Shown here: one piece after another, positions 1 to 4,865 of the stretch
How positions within the stretch are numbered: position 1 is the first letter of the stretch
Layout of the letters: every line of letters starts with the position of its first letter
Assembly: GCA_009777165.1 (NCBI GenBank)
Contig: WRML01000144.1
Coordinates: 1-6,168 of the forward strand
DNA from: Kiritimatiellota bacterium
GTDB taxonomy: Bacteria > Verrucomicrobiota > Kiritimatiellia > RFP12 > UBA1067
Length of the DNA stretch: 6,168 nucleotides
Direction: 5' to 3'
Notes under the pieces: generated by a model
The model's input: only the letters and a program-made list of their open reading frames with translations
Databases searched by the model: none
What the model was told of the DNA's origin: nothing
Made by a program: the position numbers and the translations under genes

Positions 1-7
1 TCCCATG

Positions 8-32
8 GGGATGCCCCTAAAAGAGGCATCCC
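8..32 (+). other. Alternative hairpin sharing an arm with the terminator
   Basis: GGGATGCC (8-15) is also perfectly complementary to GGCATCCC (25-32), with a 9-base loop CCTAAAAGA. Arm 25-32 can therefore pair either left or right, which is the arrangement of an attenuator (antiterminator versus terminator). No leader peptide or gene is visible in the few bases available, so this may simply be a triplicated repeat unit. Confidence 0.35.
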
Positions 33-55
33 GAGGGGATGCCATGATTTTTTTT
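25..55. terminator. Bidirectional intrinsic terminator, GGCATCCC hairpin
   Basis: GGCATCCC (25-32) pairs perfectly with GGGATGCC (36-43) around the loop GAG. On the plus strand it is followed by ATGA and eight T (48-55). On the minus strand the same stem is followed by TCTTTT. It could end a plus-strand transcript entering from the left and also any minus-strand transcript leaving the operon. The four bases between stem and T run make it slightly imperfect. Confidence 0.6.
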
Positions 56-69
56 GCGTTCTCTTCTAC

Positions 70-96
70 CGAAAGAAACATCCCTAACGGGATGTT
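70..96 (-). terminator. Second hairpin, candidate minus-strand terminator
   Basis: AACATCCC (77-84) and GGGATGTT (89-96) form a perfect 8-base stem with the loop TAAC. On the minus strand the hairpin is followed directly by TCTTTC (76-71), a moderate T-rich tail. It shares the core GGGATG with the hairpins at 8-43, so the pair looks like related repeat units. It could end read-through from the operon about 520 bases after its last stop. Confidence 0.45.
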
Positions 97-112
97 GTCG
101 CGGTACGCTTTT

Positions 113-154
113 AAAGTGAATTCACTATATCAATGTAAAGTTAAATTACTATAT
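113..154. promoter_or_regulatory. Two 18-base operator-like repeats, 24-base period
   Basis: The AT-rich units AAAGTGAATTCACTATAT (113-130) and AAAGTTAAATTACTATAT (137-154) match at 15 of 18 positions and start 24 bases apart. The first contains the perfect 12-base palindrome AGTGAATTCACT (115-126); the second is a decayed form of the same dyad. The segment stands out from the GC-rich surroundings and is AT-rich like a promoter. A possible TATAAG lies at 152-157, but no good -35 is seen. Spacing near two helical turns would suit two dimers of a regulator. No gene in the window is placed to use it. Confidence 0.4.
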
Positions 155-198
155 AAGACACTGCGCAAGGATTCGGGGTGAGGGGGGAACCCCCGAGA

Positions 199-225
199 GG
201 AGACCTCGGAGACGAAGGGGACGAA
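199..225 (+). repeat. Three tandem 9-base GGAGACGAA-type units
   Basis: GGAGACCTC (199-207), GGAGACGAA (208-216) and GGGGACGAA (217-225) are adjacent. The shared core is GGnGAC. This is the first of three neighbouring blocks of short GGGAC-type repeats and reads in plus orientation. Confidence 0.55.
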
Positions 226-246
226 AGAACATTCCCCCCCCTGCGT

Positions 247-320
247 GTCCCCTAAGTCTCCTTCATCCTCTCATCCCATGTCCATTGTCGGAGTCCTGTC
301 GTCCCGTCGTCCCGTAGTCG
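247..320 (-). repeat. Degenerate octamer array, GGGAC-type on the minus strand
   Basis: A GTCC-like tetramer (GTCC, GTCT, ATCC, GTCG) starts at 247, 256, 265, 273, 280, 287, 293, 301, 309 and 317, giving steps of 6 to 9 bases. The right end is cleanest: GTCCTGTC, GTCCCGTC, GTCCCGTA at 293-316. Read on the minus strand this is GGGACGAC. Orientation is opposite to the flanking arrays. Confidence 0.55.
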
Positions 321-334
321 AGCGCCCGCGGAAA

Positions 335-358
335 GACTCCAGGACTCCGGGACTCTGG
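335..358 (+). repeat. Three tandem octamers GACTCCNG
   Basis: GACTCCAG (335-342), GACTCCGG (343-350) and GACTCTGG (351-358) follow each other exactly. They contain GGACTCC, similar to the neighbouring GGGAC arrays, in plus orientation. They lie directly before the hairpin cluster. Confidence 0.6.
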
Positions 359-373
359 CTTGCCGCCTTTTAC

Positions 374-473
374 CCAGAGGGTGTAACCTCTGGAGTGCGG
401 CGGCTCGCCGCCACTTTTCGTCACGGGGGCTTGCCCCCATACAGGAATACAGATAGCGTGGGGCGAACCCCAC
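374..473. repeat. Cluster of four REP-like hairpins
   Basis: Four inverted repeats in 100 bases: CCAGAGG/CCTCTGG (374-380, 387-393, loop GTGTAA); GGCGG/CCGCC (399-403, 408-412, loop CTCG), extendable to AGT/ACT with a two-base bulge; GGGGG/CCCCC (425-429, 434-438, loop CTTG); and GTGGGG/CCCCAC (458-463, 468-473, loop CGAA, reading TTCG on the minus strand). All stems are otherwise perfect, three with tetraloops. On the minus strand they lie in the downstream untranslated part of the operon transcript and could protect its 3' end. They resemble dispersed REP elements; a structured non-coding RNA is the alternative. None has a strong T run. Confidence 0.5.
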
Positions 474-616
474 ACATGAAAACAACGGTGAGCCGCCATA
501 CGCCAGAGAACCGCATCGGGACGCAAAAAAATTCTTATCATTGGCACTTTCGAGAACTTCGCCCTATTTCGGCTACACAATTTCCGAAAATGCTCTAAAT
601 GACACGCCCTTGCCCT

Positions 617-2245
617 CTAGATGTCCACGTTGAGCTTGATGTCGCCGGTTTCGGTGGGGGTGACGGCAATTTCCTCTTCGACTTTGACGGCGGCCTCCTT
701 GGAGGTTGGGAGGTAACGGTAGTACACCATGAGCTGCAGTGCGGCCAGGCAGGTGTCCATGACGGGGCGGTCGGTGTGATTGTCCTTGTTCTCCCACCAG
801 CCGACATCACAGTCCTTTCCCTTCATGTCCTTAATGGCTTTCTTCGTGATTTTCTGTTCGGCGACGTAGAGGACCGTCATCTCGTCGTTCCATTTCTTCC
901 AGCCCGCCTTGTCGCTACCCTCGTTGTGGAACTTCGCCTGGGTGGCATAATAGTAGTAGTACTGAGGACAGTTATTGTGGCCGCCAACGTTGGTCTCTTT
1001 TTCGGCGAAGGAGGGTTTCCACGCCTTCATCTGGTCGAGGCCGAGCTTGGCGGCGCGCCTGTCCGCCGCGCCCAGCAACTGCATGCAGAGGGTGCCGACG
1101 GCGGTCATGCCCTCCACGCCGGGATCCGTGTAACCGAACCCGCCGCCGGAGGGGGAGGCGTTGGACTCGAAGCCCTTGATCGCGAGCTTGATCGCGTTTT
1201 CGAGACCGTCGGCCGGTATCTGAGCAAGCTTGGCGGCTTTGAGAGCCTGGGCGCACCAGCCCATGTAGGAGGTATCGTCGCGGTACTTACCGTCATTGCC
1301 GGGGTTGGGGTTCATGTTGTACGTCCAGCCGCCAGTGGGGTGCTGTCCCTTGATGATGGGTACGAGCGCCTTCTCGGCGGCATCCTTGACGCTGGGGTTT
1401 ATGGTCATGCCGAAGGCTTCGCAGAGGGCATAGGTGGCGATGGGGTGGGAGTAGTCGTTGTTGTCCCCCCCCCCCTTTTCAAACTTTCCATCCGCCTTCT
1501 GCTTCGAGAGGAGATACTCCAGGCCTTTCTGGACGGTCTCGCCGAACTCCTCGGAGTCGCCAGGCATTTCGTTATGCGCGAGGAAGGTGAGGATGGCAAG
1601 GCCCGTCATGGCGATGCGGTTATTGCTCCAAGAGCCGTCGGCGTTCTGCTTCAGCTTGAGCCAGCGCAGGGCACGCAGGACCGCGGCCTCGGTCTGTGGG
1701 TTTCCGCCACCCTTGCTCAGAAGCCCCCCGCGGGCACCCGTGTTACGGGTGTCACCATAGATGTTCCTGAGGATTACCGGGCTCTTGATGTTCAACACGG
1801 CGTCGAACGCCTGCGGCTGGGGGCTGAACTTGGGCTGGTCTATCGGGGAGGCGACATCCACGTTGGGGCTGTCAATCTCGATGTCGATGTCGATATCCGG
1901 CTTCTCCGGCGGGGGCTCGTAGTCCTCCGGGTCCTGAAGATCCGGCACCTCGTCCACGTCGATAATCTGCGTCTCGAAAGCTCGGTCTGGCCCGAGGTCC
2001 CCGGAACTTAACAGCGCCAGCAACGCCATGGCGATTACCGGCAGCATGATTGCCGACAGCGGCGCGGAGAGCCGCTGCATCTCAATCATCGCCGCCTTGT
2101 ACTCGCGCGACTGACGGGGGGCGCGGAGCCCTTCCATCATGCGGCGGAGACGGCTCCAGTAGCTCTCCTCCGTATACCTCGCGGCGACCGCCGCAAGCTG
2201 GGCATCCATCATACCCCCTGCATTCAACCTCTTGTTGTCACTCAT
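617..2245 (-). CDS. Membrane-anchored prenyltransferase/squalene-oxidase repeat protein with TonB-like layout
   Basis: The protein has 542 residues and is the last gene of the block. The start is supported by AGAGGAGG seven bases before the ATG. The N-terminus is basic and should be cytoplasmic (SRLRRMMEGLRAPRQSREYK, 31-50). One membrane helix lies at about 62-81 (IMLPVIAMALLALL). An acidic proline-rich linker follows, 98-142 (PEDYEPPPEKP, then an Asp/Ile alternation). The periplasmic domain, about 183-512, has alpha/alpha-toroid repeats of the prenyltransferase/squalene-oxidase fold: QNADGSW (200-206), QKADGKFEKGGG (249-260), DYSHPIATYALCEAFGM, HPTGGWTYN (302-310), SGGGFGYTD (366-374) and an unusual run of five Tyr (429-433). 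I see no DXDD motif of squalene-hopene cyclases, so a binding rather than a cyclase role is likelier. Eleven G encode K257-G260 in frame. Linkage to ExbB/ExbD suggests it takes the TonB position in the motor (inference). Confidence 0.92.
   Translation of the reverse strand: MSDNKRLNAGGMMDAQLAAVAARYTEESYWSRLRRMMEGLRAPRQSREYKAAMIEMQRLSAPLSAIMLPVIAMALLALLSSGDLGPDRAFETQIIDVDEVPDLQDPEDYEPPPEKPDIDIDIEIDSPNVDVASPIDQPKFSPQPQAFDAVLNIKSPVILRNIYGDTRNTGARGGLLSKGGGNPQTEAAVLRALRWLKLKQNADGSWSNNRIAMTGLAILTFLAHNEMPGDSEEFGETVQKGLEYLLSKQKADGKFEKGGGDNNDYSHPIATYALCEAFGMTINPSVKDAAEKALVPIIKGQHPTGGWTYNMNPNPGNDGKYRDDTSYMGWCAQALKAAKLAQIPADGLENAIKLAIKGFESNASPSGGGFGYTDPGVEGMTAVGTLCMQLLGAADRRAAKLGLDQMKAWKPSFAEKETNVGGHNNCPQYYYYYATQAKFHNEGSDKAGWKKWNDEMTVLYVAEQKITKKAIKDMKGKDCDVGWWENKDNHTDRPVMDTCLAALQLMVYYRYLPTSKEAAVKVEEEIAVTPTETGDIKLNVDI
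1465..1475. repeat. Homopolymer of 11 C inside the toroid-repeat gene
   Basis: On the coding strand 11 G encode the end of K257, three Gly and the first base of D261. The frame is intact on both sides. A gain or loss of one base would stop the protein in mid-domain. Confidence 0.8.
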
Positions 2246-2252
2246 AGTATAA

Positions 2253-2257
2253 CCTCC
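2253..2257 (-). promoter_or_regulatory. Strong ribosome binding site of the toroid-repeat gene
   Basis: GGAGG within AGAGGAGGTT on the minus strand, seven bases before ATG 2245-2243. It follows a run of seven A just after the exbD stop. It supports translation of the last gene from its own site rather than by coupling. Confidence 0.75.
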
Positions 2258-2267
2258 TCTTTTTTTA

Positions 2268-2687
2268 CTACATGCTGAAAATGGAGATGTTCGCCAGCTC
2301 GTGCTTGCTACACAAGTCCAGTGCTTTCACCAGCAACCCGTGCGGCGCATCCGATGTGCTTTTGATCAAGACCATTCCCTTCTTACTGAACGCGGCGACT
2401 TTTTTAAGCTGGGTATCCAACTCGTCCTCACTCATGTTCCGATTGTTAAACGTGAACGGGCGCTCGCCCGTTCTGGGTTTCGACACGATAATCGTTGTTG
2501 TCTCCACCTGTTCCTCTTTCCGCGCTTTCGGGTCCGGCGCCGGGCGGTAGGCGGACAACTTGGAGAGGATATCCTCCTGCTGGAGGGTCACGACGAAGAA
2601 AATCAGCAACTGGAACACGACGTCAATCATCGGCGTCATGTCCAGCTTTGGGGTTTCGCCCTTATTCTGTTTCCGTTTGTATGCCAT
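2268..2687 (-). CDS. exbD: ExbD/TolR-family biopolymer transport protein (second copy)
   Basis: The protein has 139 residues. It has a basic cytoplasmic tail (MAYKRKQNKGETPK), one membrane helix, about 18-36, with DMTPMIDVVFQLLIFFVV, and the key aspartate at D22. The periplasmic region differs clearly from the first copy: a charged, proline-containing stretch (YRPAPDPKARKEEQ) follows the membrane, then strands TTTIIVSK and GMVLIKSTSDAPHG, a helix LLVKALDLCSKHEL and a terminal strand ISIFSM. The start is fixed by AAGGAG six bases before the ATG. The two copies are near-identical only over the membrane helix, including a 35-base perfect match at the DNA level, so the shared part is the motor-facing part and the output domains have diverged. 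It is probably co-assembled with ExbB and the other ExbD. The stop TAG lies 22 bases before the last gene. Confidence 0.94.
   Translation of the reverse strand: MAYKRKQNKGETPKLDMTPMIDVVFQLLIFFVVTLQQEDILSKLSAYRPAPDPKARKEEQVETTTIIVSKPRTGERPFTFNNRNMSEDELDTQLKKVAAFSKKGMVLIKSTSDAPHGLLVKALDLCSKHELANISIFSM
2610..2644. repeat. 35-base block identical in both exbD genes (copy in second exbD)
   Basis: Bases 2610-2644 are identical to 3071-3105. They encode the signature DMTPMIDVVFQ in both genes, including every third codon position. Outside the block the two genes diverge quickly, which points to gene conversion or strong constraint rather than a recent whole-gene duplication. Confidence 0.85.
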
Positions 2688-2707
2688 GGTTCACTCCTTC
2701 TCCTCAT

Positions 2708-3139
2708 CTACTGGCGTTTGGCCTTTGGTTCCTGTACCGCCACGAACGACAGTTTCCAGATCCCCGCCTCCGTGCAGAGGTCCATCACGCGCTTGACGTG
2801 CTCGTGCGGCGTACCCTTGTCCGCGCGGATGTAGATGGGGAACTCGCCGAGCCTGTTCACGCGGTTACGCAGGATGACATTCTTCAAGTAGTCTGCGGAC
2901 ATCCGCGCGTTGTGGATGGAGATACCGCCCTTCTTGTCAACCTCAATCTCCAGCGTGGTCGGCGGCATGGTATCGGGTTTAATCGTGACCCCATGCTTGC
3001 CGTCCTCCAGGACGATGTCCCGGTTCACGTCGGTGGTCATCTTCAGCGTCACCACGAAGAAGATGATGAGCTGGAACACGACGTCAATCATCGGCGTCAT
3101 GTCCATCTCACACTGTTCGGTGCTCGATCTTCTTGCCAT
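2708..3139 (-). CDS. exbD: ExbD/TolR-family biopolymer transport protein (first copy)
   Basis: The protein has 143 residues, the usual ExbD/TolR length. A short cytoplasmic tail (MARRSSTEQCEM) precedes a single membrane helix, about 15-33, with the family signature DMTPMIDVVFQLIIFFVV. D19 in PMID corresponds to the essential proton-carrying Asp25 of E. coli ExbD. The periplasmic part, 35-143, has the expected beta/alpha pattern, including LEIEVDKKGGISI, FPIYIRADKGTPHEHVKRVMDLC and a final strand before a basic tail. The start is fixed by GGAGG seven bases before the ATG. It pairs with the ExbB encoded just upstream; two ExbD helices sit inside an ExbB pentamer in the known complex. A second, divergent ExbD follows after 20 bases, so the two may form a heterodimer (inference). 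TolR is the alternative name; no Tol-Pal genes are present to favour it. Confidence 0.95.
   Translation of the reverse strand: MARRSSTEQCEMDMTPMIDVVFQLIIFFVVTLKMTTDVNRDIVLEDGKHGVTIKPDTMPPTTLEIEVDKKGGISIHNARMSADYLKNVILRNRVNRLGEFPIYIRADKGTPHEHVKRVMDLCTEAGIWKLSFVAVQEPKAKRQ
3071..3105. repeat. 35-base block identical in both exbD genes (copy in first exbD)
   Basis: Partner of 2610-2644, 461 bases away in direct orientation. A crossover between the copies would delete most of one exbD and its spacer while leaving one intact hybrid exbD in frame. Confidence 0.85.
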
Positions 3140-3158
3140 CAGGTCACCTCCCAGGGAA

Positions 3159-3938
3159 TCAGTCGTTCACGATCTCGATGTTCCGGAGATCCTTAATCAG
3201 TTCCATCGTGATGGCCTGCATCCGGAGGATGAGGCGGTTCGCGTTGTTCCGGATGCTGTAGTAGAAGGTGATTGCGGGGATGGCGATGGACAGGCCGGCG
3301 GCGGTCGTCCAGAGCGCCTGCGAGATGGCGAGCGCCAGCGCGCCCACGTCCGGTGCGCCTGTCGCCAAGGACTTGAAGCACATAATCATGCCTTGCACTG
3401 TACCGAGCAGACCGAGCATAGGCGAGAGGTTGGAGCAGACCGAGATCCACGTCAACTTCTGCATGATGCGTTCCGTCTCCAAGTCCGCCGCGGCACTGAT
3501 GGACTCCTGGATCACGTCGAAGCCCTCCTCCACATGCGAGAAGCCGGCGGTGAGGATGTTCGCCATCGGGCCTGGCTCCACCTCGCACACCTTCAGCGCC
3601 TTCATCACGTCGCCCTCGCCCATGGCGGCCTTGACGTTCGCCACGAGGCTCTGCGGCATGACCTTCTGCGGGCGGATCAGCACCGAGCTGTCAACGATGA
3701 AATAGACCGCCGCCGCGCCGCACCCGAACAAGGCCAGCCACAGGAGGACACTCAACCATCCCCCACTTATGACCACGTCCCAGAACCCTGCCGCCTTTTG
3801 CTTCTGCTGCCCCCCCCCTGTCGTGCTCTCGATTCCGGCGGCGGGCGCTAAGCCGTCTACGGCATCCTCCTGCGCATACGCCAATCCCCCAGCCAGCATT
3901 CCTGCAGACAACACAGCCATCACCACTAATTTCTTCAT
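3159..3938 (-). CDS. exbB: MotA/TolQ/ExbB-family proton channel protein with signal peptide
   Basis: The protein has 259 residues. It is the pentameric inner-membrane channel subunit of the Ton/Tol motor class, which couples proton flow to force on the envelope with ExbD/TolR. Residues 1-22 form a signal peptide (MKKLVVMAVLSAG, cut near AYA/QED). A Gln/Gly linker follows (GGGQQKQK, 41-48, with nine consecutive G in the DNA). TM1 is about 57-82. A cytoplasmic domain spans about 85-160, TM2 about 165-188, TM3 about 202-228. The hallmark motifs PMLGLLGTVQGMI (173-185) and ALWTTAAGLSIAIPA (208-222) are intact. T180 and T212 match the channel-lining threonines of E. coli ExbB (T148, T181) by motif alignment. 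The signal peptide and N-terminal extension are unlike E. coli ExbB. Upstream sequence has only a weak AGGG eight bases before the ATG. The stop lies 19 bases before the first exbD. Assignment as ExbB rather than TolQ or MotA is by context; the superfamily call is firm. Confidence 0.96.
   Translation of the reverse strand: MKKLVVMAVLSAGMLAGGLAYAQEDAVDGLAPAAGIESTTGGGQQKQKAAGFWDVVISGGWLSVLLWLALFGCGAAAVYFIVDSSVLIRPQKVMPQSLVANVKAAMGEGDVMKALKVCEVEPGPMANILTAGFSHVEEGFDVIQESISAAADLETERIMQKLTWISVCSNLSPMLGLLGTVQGMIMCFKSLATGAPDVGALALAISQALWTTAAGLSIAIPAITFYYSIRNNANRLILRMQAITMELIKDLRNIEIVND
3810..3818. repeat. Homopolymer of 9 C inside exbB
   Basis: Nine G on the coding strand encode three Gly (41-43) in the linker between the signal peptide and TM1, so length changes by three would be tolerated while other changes would remove all membrane helices. 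Confidence 0.75.
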
Positions 3939-4029
3939 CGTCGCTACCCTTACCTTCTCTTTACGTTACGCCCGCCGTTCACGGCCGGCCGTTCTTGTTC
4001 ATCACACACACATTCTTGCCGGGGGCATC
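3939..4029 (-). promoter_or_regulatory. 91-base gap before exbB with 12-base palindrome
   Basis: This is the only long spacer inside the block. It holds a perfect 12-base palindrome, ACGGCCGGCCGT at 3981-3992, and a short direct repeat (TTACG TTACG, 3961-3970) near the weak exbB ribosome binding site. No convincing -35/-10 pair is visible. The palindrome could be an operator, a short mRNA hairpin that separates exbB expression from the TPR genes, or chance in GC-rich DNA. Confidence 0.3.
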
Positions 4030-4842
4030 CTAGGGCTTGACGGCCCACTCTGTCCCCGCAAAATCCTTTTTCAACTCCGTCCGGAAACTTTCCGCGCGTT
4101 GCAGCTGCCCGGATTTCTCGAAGCACTTCGCCGCCTTGTAGAGGGCTTCCGGGCGCGCGGCGCGCTCGCCCACGCTGTTATAGAGCGCCACCACGCGCAG
4201 GTACCCGTCCCTCAGCGCCTTCTTGGCGTTGTCACTGGTGTCGCCCGTTGCCAGAATCATGTCGCCGCGCATAATCAGCGCGAATGCGGACGCGAGGCGG
4301 TCGCCGCTCTTGATGGCCTTTGCCATCAGATCTTCGACCTTGCTGTTGTTCCCCTTCTTCTGGAGCGCCTGCCAATAGACCGGGGCGAACTCGCCGAGGT
4401 ACGCGCTGTCGGGGTCAACCTTGATGATGTTCTCGCAGACGCGGATCGCCTTGTCCACATCATCCATTTGGAGGTACGCGGTCGCCAAGAGGCGCGTGGC
4501 GGGCCTGTCCCACGTGAGCATGAGGTAATCGGCGACAAGCTTCTCCAACCCGGCAACCGCCTGGCTCGCGTTTTTCTCACGCACCAGCTTCTCGAGATCG
4601 TCCAATACCTTCGGCCGCGGGACGTTAACCTCCGCAACATCGGCGAACGGGATCTCCACGGTAATATTATTTGCAGTCACCGTATAGGCCTTCTCGCGGG
4701 TTTTCCATTGGAGATCGCCCTTGGCCTCTGTGGTATTCGTCCTGATAATGGTCCCGGTCACCTTTGCCGCCTGTCCGAACACGGCGCCCGCCATCAACGC
4801 CATTGCCAACGCCACTGTTCCTGTCTGTCTGCTCCTCTTCAT
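4030..4842 (-). CDS. Secreted TPR protein with beta-rich N-terminal domain
   Basis: The protein has 270 residues. I chose ATG 4842-4840 over the upstream in-frame GTG at 4851 because the AAGGAG at 4856-4851 sits 8 bases before the ATG but overlaps the GTG. Residues 1-23 form a signal peptide (basic MKRSRQ, then a hydrophobic core ending AVFG, likely cut before QAAK), so the mature protein should be exported. Residues about 27-76 are beta-strand-like (VTGTIIRTN, YTVTANNITVEIPFADVAEVNV) and end at PRPKVL. The rest is helical with TPR-like units near 110-143 (LATAYLQMDDVDKAIRVCE), 150-183 and 231-263 (LYKAAKCFEKSGQLQRAESF). It lies between the larger TPR gene and exbB, which suggests a periplasmic adaptor for the ExbB/ExbD complex (inference). 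I do not recognise a named family. It ends with TAG, followed by a 91-base gap, the longest in the block. Confidence 0.88.
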   Translation of the reverse strand: MKRSRQTGTVALAMALMAGAVFGQAAKVTGTIIRTNTTEAKGDLQWKTREKAYTVTANNITVEIPFADVAEVNVPRPKVLDDLEKLVREKNASQAVAGLEKLVADYLMLTWDRPATRLLATAYLQMDDVDKAIRVCENIIKVDPDSAYLGEFAPVYWQALQKKGNNSKVEDLMAKAIKSGDRLASAFALIMRGDMILATGDTSDNAKKALRDGYLRVVALYNSVGERAARPEALYKAAKCFEKSGQLQRAESFRTELKKDFAGTEWAVKP

Positions 4843-4850
4843 TTGTATCA

Positions 4851-4856
4851 CTCCTT
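4851..4856 (-). promoter_or_regulatory. Ribosome binding site that decides the start of the small TPR gene
   Basis: On the minus strand AAGGAG lies 8 bases before the ATG at 4842-4840. The earlier in-frame GTG begins on the last G of this site, too close to be used. The short form starting MKRSRQTG also begins a clean signal peptide. Confidence 0.8.
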
Positions 4857-4865
4857 GTAAAATGG

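Larger units (their letters stand above)
1..616. other. Non-coding, repeat-rich region downstream of the operon
   Basis: I see no convincing gene here on either strand. Open frames of 77-117 codons overlap each other across the repeats, lack ribosome binding sites, and give Pro/Arg/Ser-rich products. The content is the terminator hairpins (8-96), the AT-rich repeat pair (113-154), GC-rich tandem arrays (199-358) and the hairpin cluster (374-473). Between 474 and 616 I find only a 6-base inverted repeat TTTCGG/CCGAAA (567-572, 584-589) and a run of seven A (525-531; T on the minus strand) without a good stem in front. I therefore cannot place an intrinsic terminator right behind the last stop. 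Confidence 0.65.

Noticed and set aside
199..358. CRISPR array
   Set aside because: Units are only 8-9 bases, degenerate and directly adjacent, with no spacers of constant length.
525..531. Run of seven T on the minus strand as the operon terminator
   Set aside because: No stable stem lies directly before it; only a 4-base TTCT/AGAA pairing with a large unpaired interior.
183..546. Toroid-repeat protein as a squalene-hopene cyclase or prenyltransferase enzyme (residues 183-512 of the protein)
   Set aside because: No DXDD motif or other catalytic signature is visible, and the protein is anchored beside ExbB/ExbD genes. The name reflects fold, not activity. Coordinates here are only nominal for the protein-level note.
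245..598. Open frame of 117 codons on the plus strand in the left region
   Set aside because: It covers the tandem repeats and hairpins, has a Pro/Arg/Ser-rich product and no ribosome binding site.
599..2011. Long open frame of 470 codons on the plus strand opposite the toroid-repeat gene
   Set aside because: It is the antisense of a clearly real gene with family motifs and a ribosome binding site. The product is Val/Gly/Leu-rich with no recognisable domain, and no start signal precedes it.
4849..4851. GTG start for the small TPR gene
   Set aside because: It overlaps the Shine-Dalgarno sequence; the ATG at 4842-4840 has correct spacing and begins a proper signal peptide.
3769..4860. Open frame of 363 codons on the plus strand opposite exbB and the small TPR gene
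   Set aside because: It runs across two genes and their spacer with no ribosome binding site or domain; this is expected in GC-rich DNA.
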